This document shows positions 8,986 to 18,387 of a stretch of DNA of 64,000 nt, in pieces. Origin of the DNA: Pseudomonas asgharzadehiana (GTDB taxonomy: Bacteria > Pseudomonadota > Gammaproteobacteria > Pseudomonadales > Pseudomonadaceae); assembly GCF_019139815.1 (NCBI RefSeq), contig NZ_CP077079.1, positions 5,463,001-5,527,000 on the forward strand. Reading direction: 5' to 3'. A model generated the notes under the pieces. The model saw only the letters and a program-made list of their open reading frames with translations. It had not been told where the DNA came from and searched no databases. The first letter of the stretch is position 1. Every line of letters starts with the position of its first letter. The position numbers and the translations under genes are program-made.

Positions 8986-9864
8986 TCAACGACGCCGCTG
9001 CTGCCAGGCAGCGGCCAACCCGCTCATGCAGATCACCCCGATACCGGCCACCGTGGTCATGTCGGGGGTATGGCTGAATACCAGCCAGCCCAACAACCCC
9101 GCAAACACGATCTGGCAATAGCCGAACGGCGCCAGCAAGGCCGGCGCCGCAAAGCGGAACGCCTGGGTCAGCATCAAGTGCGCGGTCATCCCGCACGTGC
9201 CCAGCGCCAGCATCAACACGCCGTGCCACAGCGTCGGCACCTGCCAGAAGAACGGCACCATCGCACTCATCACCAGGGTATTGCACAGCCCGGCAAAGAA
9301 GTTGCTGGTAGTGGGCGTGTCGTATTGGCTGAGGATGCGTGTGAGCAACTGGTAAAAGCAGAAGAACATCGCCGAACACAATGGCAGCAGCACCGCCGGG
9401 GTGAACAGCTCGCCGCCGGGATGGATGATCACCAGCACGCCGACAAACCCGCAGATCACCGCCAGCCATTGGCCGCGCGTGACGTGTTCGCCCAGCAGCG
9501 GCACCGAGAGAGCCGTCACCAGGATCGGTGCGAGGAAGTTCACCGCCGTGGCTTCCGCCAGGGGGATGTAATGCAAGGCGCTGGTAAAAAACAGACTGGT
9601 GCCCAACAGGCACAACGCCCGCACCACCTGCATACCGGGCCGTTTGCTGCGCAGCACGCGCAGGCCCGATTGCGGCAGGAAGATGCCGGCCATCAGCAAG
9701 GTGTGCACCACATACCGCGCCCACACCACCATCACGATCGGGTAGAACCCGGCCAGGTATTTGGACAAGGCGTCGTGGCTGGAAAACAGGAACGTCGCCA
9801 GCACAATCAGCAGGATGCCTTTAAAGGGGTGGTTGACGCCGGAAAGTGGGGTACTGACAGTCAT
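8986..9864 (-). CDS. EamA/DMT-family transporter
   Basis: A 292-residue inner-membrane protein with about ten helices in two EamA repeats (LIVLATFLFSSHDALSKYLA opens the first). The ATG at 9864 follows AAGAGAATTCC, a usable ribosome site; a start 12 codons earlier is less likely. The stop lies one base after the MFS stop on the other strand, so the two genes converge with almost no spacer. EamA proteins export amino acids or other metabolites; this one cannot be assigned a substrate. Confidence 0.85.
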   Translation of the reverse strand: MTVSTPLSGVNHPFKGILLIVLATFLFSSHDALSKYLAGFYPIVMVVWARYVVHTLLMAGIFLPQSGLRVLRSKRPGMQVVRALCLLGTSLFFTSALHYIPLAEATAVNFLAPILVTALSVPLLGEHVTRGQWLAVICGFVGVLVIIHPGGELFTPAVLLPLCSAMFFCFYQLLTRILSQYDTPTTSNFFAGLCNTLVMSAMVPFFWQVPTLWHGVLMLALGTCGMTAHLMLTQAFRFAAPALLAPFGYCQIVFAGLLGWLVFSHTPDMTTVAGIGVICMSGLAAAWQQRRR

Positions 9865-10059
9865 GGAATTCTCTTGCGTGGCGAGCGGAACACTGAGCAC
9901 TGAACGAGGTAGCGCTAACCCGGTAATCTAGCAGCCGGGCCGGAGTCTGCCCCAAGAGCATAACCAAACACCGGGCGAACAGCGCACTAAATCAGCGGAT
10001 TCGAGTCCAACCCTGCACGCCCGCCCCCGCGCTGCACACTTTTCAACCAAGGCTTTGCT

Positions 10060-10473
10060 ATGAAAAAAATCTTCTTTGTTGTGTCTGCCCTTGCCCTGCT
10101 TACCGCCTGTAACGAGCAAGCCAAGGACGCGCCAAAACCCGCGCCGGCGTCGGTACAAGCCACCCTGGTACCGGAACACCCGCCCACCGATAAGTGGGTC
10201 GGCCAATGGGTTGGCGTCGAAGGCCTGAACCTGACCATCGCCAAGGACGACGCCATCGGCCGTGGCCATTATCGGCTCACCATGCAATACGGCCTCGACG
10301 CCACCGACAGCGGCACCTTCAAGGGTGAAGCCAATGAAGAGGGCATCGCCTTCGTACGCCCGGACGGCCCACAACTGCTGCGGGCCGGCGACGGCGAAGC
10401 CACCGGCCTGAAGTGGCTGGCCGATAAAAAAGACTGTTTGATCGTGAACACCGGTGAAGGGTATTGCCGCTAA
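10060..10473 (+). CDS. Small putative lipoprotein
   Basis: A 137-residue protein with a classical lipoprotein signal: MKKIFFVVSALALLTAC, lipobox LTAC with Cys at residue 17. The next residue is Asn rather than Asp, so an outer-membrane location is expected. After a proline-rich linker (residues 25-45) comes one small beta-rich domain (WVGQWVGVEGLNLTI, GHYRLTMQYGLD). No family recognised. The following metallopeptidase is on the same strand 56 bp on. Confidence 0.75.
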   Translation: MKKIFFVVSALALLTACNEQAKDAPKPAPASVQATLVPEHPPTDKWVGQWVGVEGLNLTIAKDDAIGRGHYRLTMQYGLDATDSGTFKGEANEEGIAFVRPDGPQLLRAGDGEATGLKWLADKKDCLIVNTGEGYCR

Positions 10474-10529
10474 TAACGGCCATACTCCACCCATAACTTT
10501 GTAGGACCGTTCATCAAGAGGATTGCCCC

Positions 10530-11417
10530 ATGCTATGGAAAAAAGGCCGACGCAGCGACAACGTGGTGGATGCGCGGGATGACAGTGGCGGCGGTGGTGG
10601 CGGCATGCGCTTTGGTGGCGGCAAGGGCCTGAGCCTCACGGCGATTGTGCTGATCGTCGGCATCGGCTGGCTGACCGGCCAGGACCCGCTGCAGATCCTC
10701 GGCCAATTGACCGGCCAGATGGAACAGGCGCCGTCGGTCAGCACACAGACGCGCCAGGCGCCGCCGGCCAACGATGAGCAGGCCGATTTCGTGCGTGCGG
10801 TGCTGGGCGACACTGAAGACACCTGGGCCCAGGTGTTCCAGGAAAACGGCCTGGCCTACAAGAACCCGAAACTGATCCTGTTCCGTGGCCGGGTCAATTC
10901 CGCCTGCGGTGGCGCCACCTCGGCCACTGGCCCGTTTTATTGCCCGGCGGATCAACAGGTGTACCTGGACCTGGACTTCTTCCGGGAAATGTCGCAACGC
11001 TTCCAGGCCGCCGGCGACTTTGCCCAGGCTTACGTGATCGCTCACGAAGTGGGGCACCACGTGCAGACCCTGCTGGGCATCTCGTCCAAGATCCAGGCCG
11101 CGCGCCAGCAAGGCCGACAGATGCAAGGCGACGGCGGCCTATTGGTACGCCAGGAACTGCAAGCCGACTGCTTTGCCGGCGTGTGGGCCAACCGCGCGCA
11201 AAAACGCTTGAACTGGCTGGAGCCCGGCGACATCGAAGAAGCCCTGAACGCGGCCAACGCCATTGGCGATGACCATTTGCAACAGCAGGGTCAGGGCCGC
11301 GTGGTGCCGGACTCGTTTACCCACGGCACTTCGGCGCAGCGGGTGCGCTGGTTCAAGACCGGCTTCGCCCAGGGCCAGATCACTCAATGCGATACGTTTG
11401 CCGCCAAGAGCCTTTAA
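10530..11417 (+). CDS. Neutral zinc metallopeptidase (YpfJ/KPN_02809 family)
   Basis: A 295-residue membrane-anchored predicted protease. A glycine-rich N-terminus (DDSGGGGGGMRFGGGKG) precedes one membrane helix (LSLTAIVLIVGIGWL, about 31-46). The catalytic domain carries HEVGHH near residue 172 (two His ligands and the Glu base) and a downstream acidic ligand motif, QELQADCFAGVWA, near 207. ACGGATSATGPFYCPADQQVYLD is also typical. Length is as usual. The role in cells is poorly known. The stop abuts the next start codon. Confidence 0.92.
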   Translation: MLWKKGRRSDNVVDARDDSGGGGGGMRFGGGKGLSLTAIVLIVGIGWLTGQDPLQILGQLTGQMEQAPSVSTQTRQAPPANDEQADFVRAVLGDTEDTWAQVFQENGLAYKNPKLILFRGRVNSACGGATSATGPFYCPADQQVYLDLDFFREMSQRFQAAGDFAQAYVIAHEVGHHVQTLLGISSKIQAARQQGRQMQGDGGLLVRQELQADCFAGVWANRAQKRLNWLEPGDIEEALNAANAIGDDHLQQQGQGRVVPDSFTHGTSAQRVRWFKTGFAQGQITQCDTFAAKSL

Positions 11418-12398
11418 ATGAATAAACCATGGGGTGTGCTGCTGGGGGTTCTGGTCTCGTGTTCAACCCTGGCCGCCGAGCATGGCGTCGCGGTGGTCAG
11501 CCCCGAGCGGTTCCACCTGCAGGCCGGCGACCTCAGCCTGGGCCTGAGCCAGGACTGGCGCCAGCCGCTGCCCCGCGTGACCCGCGCGTTGATCATCGTG
11601 CATGGCCGCTTGCGCAATGCGCAGACCTACCTGCAAAGCGGCAAGGAGGCCGCTGAACACGCGGGGGTTGGCGCCGCGACCCTGGTGATTGCACCGCAGT
11701 TTCTCAACAACGCCGATGTGAGGCGCCACGCGTTGGGTCAACAGGTATTGCGCTGGAACGGCAACAGCTGGATGGCTGGCGAGCCGTCGGTCGGCCCTGG
11801 CCAACTCAGTTCTTACGGCGTGCTGGACCAACTCATCAAGCACCTGGGCAACCGCACACTGTTCCCGGCGCTCAAGGAAATCGTAGTGGCCGGGCATTCC
11901 GGCGGCGGGCAAGTCGTCCAGCGCTTCGCCCTCACCGGTCACGACCACCCGACTCTGCAAGCCGAAGGCATCCGCCTGCGCTATGTGGTGGCCAACCCTT
12001 CGTCCTACGCCTACTTCAGCCCGCAACGCCCGGTCCAGTTCGACGCAACCCTGTGCCCGGATTTCAACGACTGGAAGTACGGCATGCAGCACCTGCCCGC
12101 CTACGCCCATGGCCAGAGCCCGCAACATCTGGAACAGGTCTATGTGTCACGGGACATCACCTACCTGCTGGGCCAGCAAGACACCAACCCCAACCACCCG
12201 GCGCTGGACAAAGGCTGCGAAGCCGAGACCCAGGGCGCGTATCGATTGATTCGCGGACACCACTACTTTGACTATCTCACGCTGCGCCATCCGCAACTGC
12301 GCCAGAAGCTGGTGGAAGTGCCGGGGGTGGGGCATGACGGGGATAGGATGTTTACCTCGCCGGAGGGGCAAAAGGCGCTGTTCCCCAATAACCCCTGA
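11418..12398 (+). CDS. Exported alpha/beta-hydrolase
   Basis: A 326-residue protein with a signal peptide (MNKPWGVLLGVLVSCSTLAA, cleavage near residue 21). A serine-hydrolase nucleophile elbow VAGHSGGGQ lies near residue 158. A candidate terminal His is in EVPGVGHDGDRMF. Between them are conserved-looking pieces (IIVHGRLRNAQTY, VVANPSSYAYF) seen in Pseudomonas periplasmic hydrolases of unknown substrate. It begins immediately after the metallopeptidase stop, so both are probably one operon, ended by the REP hairpin at 12412-12445. Confidence 0.8.
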   Translation: MNKPWGVLLGVLVSCSTLAAEHGVAVVSPERFHLQAGDLSLGLSQDWRQPLPRVTRALIIVHGRLRNAQTYLQSGKEAAEHAGVGAATLVIAPQFLNNADVRRHALGQQVLRWNGNSWMAGEPSVGPGQLSSYGVLDQLIKHLGNRTLFPALKEIVVAGHSGGGQVVQRFALTGHDHPTLQAEGIRLRYVVANPSSYAYFSPQRPVQFDATLCPDFNDWKYGMQHLPAYAHGQSPQHLEQVYVSRDITYLLGQQDTNPNHPALDKGCEAETQGAYRLIRGHHYFDYLTLRHPQLRQKLVEVPGVGHDGDRMFTSPEGQKALFPNNP

Positions 12399-12411
12399 AG
12401 AAACCGGCTCA

Positions 12412-12445
12412 AAATGTGGGAGGGGGCTTGCCCCCTCCCACATTT
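12412..12445. repeat. REP hairpin, perfect 16-bp arms
   Basis: AAATGTGGGAGGGGGC and its exact complement are separated by only TT. It lies between convergent genes and can act as a bidirectional terminator. Confidence 0.85.
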
Positions 12446-12462
12446 GATCTTTATTGACTGGG

Positions 12463-13050
12463 CTAAATCATTCGGCGCAGTACCGTGCAGTCTGGTGCAT
12501 GCCAATCCGCCAACTCCGGCCAGGGGTTGTCCGGCAGGTTGACCAGCACCGTGCGGGCGCCCGCCGCCCGACCGCAATCCAGGTCAAAACGGTAATCGCC
12601 GACCATCACCAACTCACTCGGCGCCACGTCCCACGCGGCCGCCAGTTTCAACAACCCACCCGGGTCGGGCTTGGGCGGCGCATCCTCTCTGCCGAGTATG
12701 TCGTCGATGGCAAAACACTCTGCCAGGCCAATCGCTTCCAGCGTCACATGCGCCAATGCCTGCGCATTGCGCGTCAGAATCCCCAGGCGATACCCACGAC
12801 TGGCCAATTCGCGCACCAACTCCACCGCGCCAGTGGCCGCCACCGAGCCCAGCGCCAACTCACGCTCATGCTCCAGCAACCAGGCATGCTTGGCCGCCGC
12901 AACATCGGCGGGCAATGCGGCCAGATGGGTGAGGATGTCGTCCTCGGGCGGTATCTCCAGCGCCACGCGGATGGCCGCAAAGTCATGCACGGCCACCGTG
13001 AGGGTGCCGTCCATATCAAATACCCAGTGCTTAACGTCGCTCAGGCTCAT
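12463..13050 (-). CDS. HAD-superfamily phosphatase (subfamily IA)
   Basis: A 195-residue HAD hydrolase. Motif I is VFDMDGTLT (residues 10-18), with the nucleophile Asp and the Asp+2 acid. Motif III Lys lies in PPKPDPGGLLKL and motif IV in MVGDYRFDLDCGRAAGA. A small helical cap lies between. It resembles phosphoglycolate-phosphatase-like enzymes but the substrate is unknown. I start at MSLSDVKHW because that ATG overlaps the tesB stop (ATGA), showing translational coupling. Confidence 0.88.
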   Translation of the reverse strand: MSLSDVKHWVFDMDGTLTVAVHDFAAIRVALEIPPEDDILTHLAALPADVAAAKHAWLLEHERELALGSVAATGAVELVRELASRGYRLGILTRNAQALAHVTLEAIGLAECFAIDDILGREDAPPKPDPGGLLKLAAAWDVAPSELVMVGDYRFDLDCGRAAGARTVLVNLPDNPWPELADWHAPDCTVLRRMI

Positions 13051-13916
13051 GCCCAATCCTTGCGATGGCGAATCAACCCTTCCTGGGTCACCGATGCCAC
13101 CAGTTGGCCGGCGCGGTTGTACACACTGCCACGCGAGAATCCGCGGGAATTGCCGGCCCACGGGCTGTCCATGGCATACAGCAACCAGTCATCGGCGCGC
13201 AGGTCGGCGTGGAACCACAGCGCATGGTCGAGGCTGGCGACCTGCATGTCTTTTTGCCACACGGTCTTGCCATGCGGCAGTAGCGAGGTGGTCAACAGGC
13301 CGAAGTCCGAGGCGTACGCCAACAGGTATTTATGCAGCGCCGGCGTGTCGGCCAGCGCACCGTCGGCGCGAAACCACACGTATTTGACCGGGTCGGACGG
13401 CTGCGGGTTGAACGGGTCTTTTTCGGTGACCGGGCGCACTTCGATCGGCTTGGGGCACAGCAGCTTTTCGCGCATGTGCTCGGGGATCAGGTGCGCGCGC
13501 TGCTGGGTCAGCTCAAGCTCCGACGGCAGGTTTTCCGGGCCGACCACCACGGGCATGGTGGTTTGATGCTCAAAGCCTTTTTCGTCGTACTGGAACGATG
13601 CGCTGCAGGTGAAGATCGGGTGGCCCTTCTGGATCGCCGTGACGCGGCGCGTGCTGAAACTGCCGCCATCGCGCACGCGGTCCACCGAGTACACCACCGG
13701 CAACGCCGCATCGCCGGGGCGCAGGAAATAACCGTGCAACGAATGCACGTGGCGTGCTTCTTCGACGGTCTGGCTGGCCGCCGACAACGACTGGCCGAGC
13801 ACCTGGCCGCCGAACAGTTGACGAAAACCCAGGTCCTGGCTGCGGCCGCGAAAGAGGTTTTCCTCGATCGGCTCCAGGGTCAGCAAGTCCACCAGATCTT
13901 CCAATACTTGGCTCAT
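13047..13916 (-). CDS. tesB: Acyl-CoA thioesterase II
   Basis: A 289-residue double-hotdog thioesterase that hydrolyses medium- and long-chain acyl-CoAs to free acid and CoA. The first hotdog has FGGQVLGQSLSAA and HSLHGYFLRPGD. The second has DHALWFHADLRADDWLLY, MDSPWAGNSRG and SVTQEGLIR, which supply the Asp/Ser-Thr/Gln triad of E. coli TesB. The start MSQVLEDLVDLL is the family norm. It overlaps the HAD gene by 4 bp. Confidence 0.94.
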   Translation of the reverse strand: MSQVLEDLVDLLTLEPIEENLFRGRSQDLGFRQLFGGQVLGQSLSAASQTVEEARHVHSLHGYFLRPGDAALPVVYSVDRVRDGGSFSTRRVTAIQKGHPIFTCSASFQYDEKGFEHQTTMPVVVGPENLPSELELTQQRAHLIPEHMREKLLCPKPIEVRPVTEKDPFNPQPSDPVKYVWFRADGALADTPALHKYLLAYASDFGLLTTSLLPHGKTVWQKDMQVASLDHALWFHADLRADDWLLYAMDSPWAGNSRGFSRGSVYNRAGQLVASVTQEGLIRHRKDWA

Positions 13917-13954
13917 AGAGCAACTCCTACAATCTATGGGGCATTCCGGGCTGC

Positions 13955-14524
13955 TTATCCGTGCAGCGTGTCCAACCATTGGGCGCGGGTGATGCGGTAC
14001 AAAACATGCGGGCGCAGCGGGTCATCGGCTGCGACCTTGGGGTGTGCAAAATCTGCCTGCGGATCGTAATGCATACCGATGGCCTGCATGACTTTTTGTG
14101 AGGGCTGATTGGCCTCCGTGGTAAAGGCGACAATTTCATCCAACTGCAAACGGTCGAAACCACAGCGCAGTGCGGTCCAGGCCGCCTCACTGGCGTAACC
14201 CAGGCCCCAATGCTCGCGAGCCAGGCGCCAGCCAATTTCCACTGCCGGGGTAAAGCCGGCTTCAAAGTTGACGTTCTGCAAACCGGTCAGGCCGATGAAC
14301 TCACCCGTGTCCTTACGCTGCAACGCCCAAAAGCCAAAGCCGTATTCGGCGAAGTGGCCGCGGATCCGCCCTATCAGCGCAGCGCTTTCCAGGTGGCTGA
14401 GCTTGGCCGGGAAATAGCGCATCACCTGCGGGTCGGCGCACATGCGCGCAAACTCCGGCAAGTCGGTGTCGCGCCATGGGCGCAGCACCAGACGCGCGCT
14501 TTCCAATTCGAGTATCGGCTCCAT
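13955..14524 (-). CDS. GNAT acetyltransferase, RimJ/RimL-like
   Basis: A 189-residue acetyl-CoA-dependent N-acetyltransferase. The N-terminus ARLVLRPWRDTDLPEFARM is the usual strand-helix opening. The acetyl-CoA binding region is WRLAREHWGLGYASEAAW (about 98-115), followed by EIVAFTTEANQPSQKVMQ. Such proteins acetylate ribosomal proteins or small amines; no substrate can be named. The start at MEPILELES fits the family; a longer reading would run into the divergent HDAC-like gene. Confidence 0.88.
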   Translation of the reverse strand: MEPILELESARLVLRPWRDTDLPEFARMCADPQVMRYFPAKLSHLESAALIGRIRGHFAEYGFGFWALQRKDTGEFIGLTGLQNVNFEAGFTPAVEIGWRLAREHWGLGYASEAAWTALRCGFDRLQLDEIVAFTTEANQPSQKVMQAIGMHYDPQADFAHPKVAADDPLRPHVLYRITRAQWLDTLHG

Positions 14525-14600
14525 GGGTCCCCTCCCCTTGCCATGTGCGTGAGTGTACAGCGCTGGTAAGATCCTTCGCAGTTTCCCGTCAGAAAATCCC

Positions 14601-15521
14601 ATGCCTTTGCCATTGATCTACCACGACGACTACAGCCCCGAGTTCCCGCCGGACCACCGGTTCCCCATGGACAAATTTCGCCTGTTGCGCGACCACCTGG
14701 TGGACAGCGGCCTGACCCAGGACAGCCAACTGCTGCGCCCGCCGCTATGCCCGGCGGACATTCTGGCCCTGGCCCATGAACCTGGGTATATCGAGCGCTA
14801 CATGAGCGGCGAGTTGTCCCGCGAAGACCAGCGCCGCCTCGGCCTGCCCTGGAGCGAAGCCCTGGCCCGGCGCACCGTACGGGCGGTGGGCGGTTCGATA
14901 CTGGCCGCCGAGCAGGCGCTGGAACACGGCCTGGCCTGTCACCTGGCGGGCGGTACCCATCACGCGCATTACGATTACCCGGCGGGCTTTTGCATCTTCA
15001 ATGACCTCGCGGTGATCAGCCGCTACCTGCTGGCCAGCGGCCGGGTCAACCGCGTGCTGATCTTCGACTGCGACGTGCATCAAGGGGACGGCACCGCACG
15101 CATCCTGCACGACACGCCGGAGGCGATTACCGTGTCGCTGCACTGCGAAAAGAACTTCCCGGCACGCAAGGCCCACAGCGACTGGGACATCCCGTTGCCC
15201 ATGGGCATGGGCGACGCCGACTACCTCAAGGTGGTCGACGATGCCCTCAACTACCTGCTGCCGCTCTACCAGCCCGACCTGGTGCTGTACGACGCCGGTG
15301 TGGATGTGCATAAAGACGACGCCCTGGGCTACCTCAAACTGACAGACGCCGGCGTGGCCGCCCGCGATGAAAGCGTGATGCGCCATTGCCTGGGCCGCGA
15401 CATTCCGGTGATGGGCGTGATCGGCGGCGGCTACAGCAAGGACCGCCCCGCCCTGGCGCGCCGCCACGGCATCCTGCACCACAGCGCGCAACGGGTGTGG
15501 ACGTCATCAGGTTGTCATTGA
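14601..15521 (+). CDS. Histone-deacetylase-family amidohydrolase
   Basis: A 306-residue zinc enzyme of the arginase/deacetylase fold. Visible landmarks are the HHAHYDYPAGFCIFNDLA loop with the catalytic His pair (about 129-146), the zinc-site IFDCDVHQGDGT, a second zinc Asp in LYDAGVDVHKDD, and VIGGGYSKD near the end. Bacterial members deacetylate polyamines or other acetylated amines. The ATG at 14601 gives the normal N-terminus (PLIYHDDYSPEFPPDHRFPM). Divergent from the GNAT gene. Confidence 0.9.
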   Translation: MPLPLIYHDDYSPEFPPDHRFPMDKFRLLRDHLVDSGLTQDSQLLRPPLCPADILALAHEPGYIERYMSGELSREDQRRLGLPWSEALARRTVRAVGGSILAAEQALEHGLACHLAGGTHHAHYDYPAGFCIFNDLAVISRYLLASGRVNRVLIFDCDVHQGDGTARILHDTPEAITVSLHCEKNFPARKAHSDWDIPLPMGMGDADYLKVVDDALNYLLPLYQPDLVLYDAGVDVHKDDALGYLKLTDAGVAARDESVMRHCLGRDIPVMGVIGGGYSKDRPALARRHGILHHSAQRVWTSSGCH

Positions 15522-15693
15522 GCTGTGAGCGTTACCCACAATGGCTGTGGAACGGCCTGTGGATAACTTGAGCGTAAGCGGCTGAGAGCGAGCTGCCATA
15601 AGGCTTGTAGGAAAGCGTACATTTTTTGATCAGGCAGCCGCCGCTCCGTCCGGTAGAATGCTCGGCTTATTCACAGCCCGTGTAGCCTTGCCC

Positions 15694-16920
15694 ATGCCTC
15701 ACACCGCACCTCCACACGTCACTATTATCGGCGGCGGCCCAGCCGGGCTGATGGCCGCCGAAGTCTTGAGCCAGGCCGGGGTGCGCGTGGACCTGTACGA
15801 CGGCATGCCTTCGGTGGGGCGCAAGTTCCTGCTGGCCGGCGTGGGCGGCATGAACATCACCCACTCCGAAGCCTACCCGGCCTTTGTGTCGCGCTACGCC
15901 GAACGCGCACCGCAGATGGCGCCGTTGCTGCGTGGGTTTGGTGCCCAGGCATTGTGCGAATGGATCCATGGTCTGGGCATCCAAACCTTTGTCGGCACTT
16001 CCGGCCGCGTATTTCCTACCGATATGAAAGCCGCCCCGCTGTTGCGTGCCTGGCTCAAACGCCTGCGCGACCAGGGCGTGGTTATCCACACCCGGCATCG
16101 CTGGGTGGGCTGGAATGCCGAGGGCGGTTTACTTATCCACAGCCCGGACGGCGAAAAAGTTGTCCACAGCGCTGCCGTGCTGTTGGCGTTGGGCGGTGGC
16201 AGCTGGTCGCGCCTGGGCTCCGACGGGGCGTGGCTTAACCTGCTGGAGGGCAAAGGCGTGCCCTATGTTCGCCTGCAGCCGAGCAATTGCGGCTTCGACG
16301 TGTCGGCCTGGAGCGAACTGATGGTCAGCAAATTCGCCGGCGCGCCGTTGAAAAACGTCGCCATCGGCCTGAGGGACGACGCGCCTCGACTGGGCGAGTG
16401 TGTCATCACCGCCACGGGCATCGAAGGCAGCCTGATCTATGCGCTGTCGGCGCCGATTCGCGAGACGATCAACCGCGACGGTTCGGCGACGGTGCATATC
16501 GATTTGTTGCCGAGCAAACCGTTGGACAAGGTCCGGGCCGCCCTGGCCAAGCCGCGTGGCTCGCGGTCGATGAGCAAGCATTTGCACAGCCAGTTGGGGT
16601 TGGATGGGGTCAAGGCCGCGTTGTTGCGCGAACTGACGCCGGCTGAGCACTTCAACGATCCGGCGCAGTTGGCGGTGGATATCAAGGCGTTGCCGTTGAG
16701 GCTGGTGAAGACGCGGCCGATAGATGAGGCGATCAGTACCGCCGGTGGCGTGCCGTTTGAGGCGCTGGATGAGCGGTTGATGCTCAAGCAATTGCCGGGG
16801 GTGTTTTGTGCGGGGGAGATGCTGGATTGGGAGGCGCCGACTGGGGGGTATTTGCTGACGGGGTGCTTTGCCAGCGGGCGGGCGGCTGGACGGGGGATGT
16901 TGGAGTGGTTGAACCCTTGA
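15694..16920 (+). CDS. HI0933/YhiN-type flavoprotein (TIGR03862-like)
   Basis: A 408-residue FAD protein. The Rossmann motif IIGGGPAGLMAAEVLSQAG is at residues 10-28, followed by the family signature LAGVGGMNITHSE (near 50). A C-terminal FAD-contact region contains PGVFCAGEMLDWEAPTGGY. Biochemical role unknown; the family is widespread and mostly annotated as NAD(P)/FAD oxidoreductase. I start at MPHTAPPHVTIIGGG; a Met 12 codons upstream is possible but adds nonconserved sequence. Confidence 0.88.
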   Translation: MPHTAPPHVTIIGGGPAGLMAAEVLSQAGVRVDLYDGMPSVGRKFLLAGVGGMNITHSEAYPAFVSRYAERAPQMAPLLRGFGAQALCEWIHGLGIQTFVGTSGRVFPTDMKAAPLLRAWLKRLRDQGVVIHTRHRWVGWNAEGGLLIHSPDGEKVVHSAAVLLALGGGSWSRLGSDGAWLNLLEGKGVPYVRLQPSNCGFDVSAWSELMVSKFAGAPLKNVAIGLRDDAPRLGECVITATGIEGSLIYALSAPIRETINRDGSATVHIDLLPSKPLDKVRAALAKPRGSRSMSKHLHSQLGLDGVKAALLRELTPAEHFNDPAQLAVDIKALPLRLVKTRPIDEAISTAGGVPFEALDERLMLKQLPGVFCAGEMLDWEAPTGGYLLTGCFASGRAAGRGMLEWLNP

Positions 16921-17004
16921 GACTTCGGTGAACTCAAGTCCGACATCGGGGGCGGTGCGACGGTTCGACTTGCCCCCGATGAAGCCATCAGCCACACCGC
17001 AAAA

Positions 17005-18339
17005 TCACTTCTTCTTACGCGGCCCGGTATTAAACACTGGCACCTTGCGCACCGGCTTGATCGACGGCTCCACCGGCGCGGCGTCCCCACTGTCCACCCA
17101 CTTGCCCAGGTTGCGCTTACCGCCGCCACCGGAGGTTTTAGGCTTCTTCGGTTTTTTCGGCTTCTTCACCACTTGCCCGCTGGCATCGGTGTCCGGCACG
17201 CGGTGTTCCGGTTCGAAGTCGGCTTCCATTTTGCGGGTCAGGGTCTGACGAGTGAGCATCTCGATGGCCGACAGCATGTTCACTTCATCAGCGCACACCA
17301 GGGAAATCGCCTCACCGGTGTTGCCCGCACGACCGGTACGGCCGATGCGGTGGATGTAGTCTTCGGCGACGATCGGCAGGTCGAAATTGACCACCAGCGG
17401 CAGGTCTTCGATATCCAGGCCACGGGCGGCTACGTCGGTGGCTACCAGGATCTGCACTTCGCTGGCCTTGAAACGGTCCAGGGCACGCTGGCGGGTCGCC
17501 TGGGGTTTGTCGCCATGGATGCCGTCGGCGTTGATGCCCAAGCCCTGTAACTTGTCCACCAGCGCATCCACGCCGTTGCGGGTCTTGGCGAACACCAGCA
17601 CCTGCTTCCAGCGACCTTTGCGCATCAGGTGGACGAACAACTCCGGCTTGCGCTTCTTGTCCACCGGCACCACCCATTGCTTCACGGTGTTGGCGGCGAC
17701 GTTGCGCGGGCTGACTTCGATGCTCAGCGGGTCGTTGAGCATCTGCCCGGCCAACAGGCGGATGTCGTCGGAGAAGGTCGCGGAGAACAGCAGGGTCTGG
17801 CGCTTTTTCGGCAGCATGCGATAGATGTTCGCCAGCTCTTCGGAAAAGCCCAGGTCGAGCATGCGGTCGGCTTCATCCAGCACCAGGGTTTGCAGCTGGT
17901 TGAGTTTCAGCGCGTTCTGGCGGAACAGGTCGATCAGGCGGCCAGGCGTGGCGACCAAAATGTCGACGCCCTTGCGCAGCTTCATCATCTGCGGGTTGAT
18001 GCTCACGCCGCCGTACACCGCGTAGGTGGTCAGCGGCAGGTGTTGCGCGTATTCGGCGACGCTGGCGTGTACTTGCTCGGCCAGCTCCCGGGTGGGGCAG
18101 AGGATTAACGCGCGCGCCGAGTTAGCGGCGACTTTCGGCCCTTCCATGGTCAGCAGTTGCAGCAGCGGCAAGGCGAAACCGGCGGTCTTGCCGGTGCCGG
18201 TCTGGGCCGCGGCCATCAGGTCGCGACCGGCCAGCACCGCCGGAATGGCTTGCGCCTGCACCGGCGTCGGGGTCTGGTAGCCAAGCGTCTCAAGGGCGCG
18301 CAGCAAGGGTTCGATCAGGCCAAGGGTGGCGAAAGTCAT
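17005..18339 (-). CDS. DEAD-box RNA helicase, RhlE-like
   Basis: A 444-residue ATP-dependent RNA helicase. Motifs in order: F-TLGL opening, Q-motif TPVQAQAIP, Walker A AAQTGTGKTAGF, PTRELA, DEAD box VLDEADRML, SATF, and in the second RecA domain FAKTRNG, VATDVAARGLDIEDLP and HRIGRTGRAG. The C-terminal tail is lysine-rich (KKPKKPKKPKTSGGGG), typical of RhlE relatives that act in ribosome assembly and cold growth. The start at MTFATLGL gives the standard N-terminus. Pseudomonas has several paralogues, so I give no symbol. Confidence 0.92.
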   Translation of the reverse strand: MTFATLGLIEPLLRALETLGYQTPTPVQAQAIPAVLAGRDLMAAAQTGTGKTAGFALPLLQLLTMEGPKVAANSARALILCPTRELAEQVHASVAEYAQHLPLTTYAVYGGVSINPQMMKLRKGVDILVATPGRLIDLFRQNALKLNQLQTLVLDEADRMLDLGFSEELANIYRMLPKKRQTLLFSATFSDDIRLLAGQMLNDPLSIEVSPRNVAANTVKQWVVPVDKKRKPELFVHLMRKGRWKQVLVFAKTRNGVDALVDKLQGLGINADGIHGDKPQATRQRALDRFKASEVQILVATDVAARGLDIEDLPLVVNFDLPIVAEDYIHRIGRTGRAGNTGEAISLVCADEVNMLSAIEMLTRQTLTRKMEADFEPEHRVPDTDASGQVVKKPKKPKKPKTSGGGGKRNLGKWVDSGDAAPVEPSIKPVRKVPVFNTGPRKKK

Positions 18340-18387
18340 GTAGTTACCGTAGGAAAATTCAGCGCAAGGTCGCAATTGCGCCGCAGT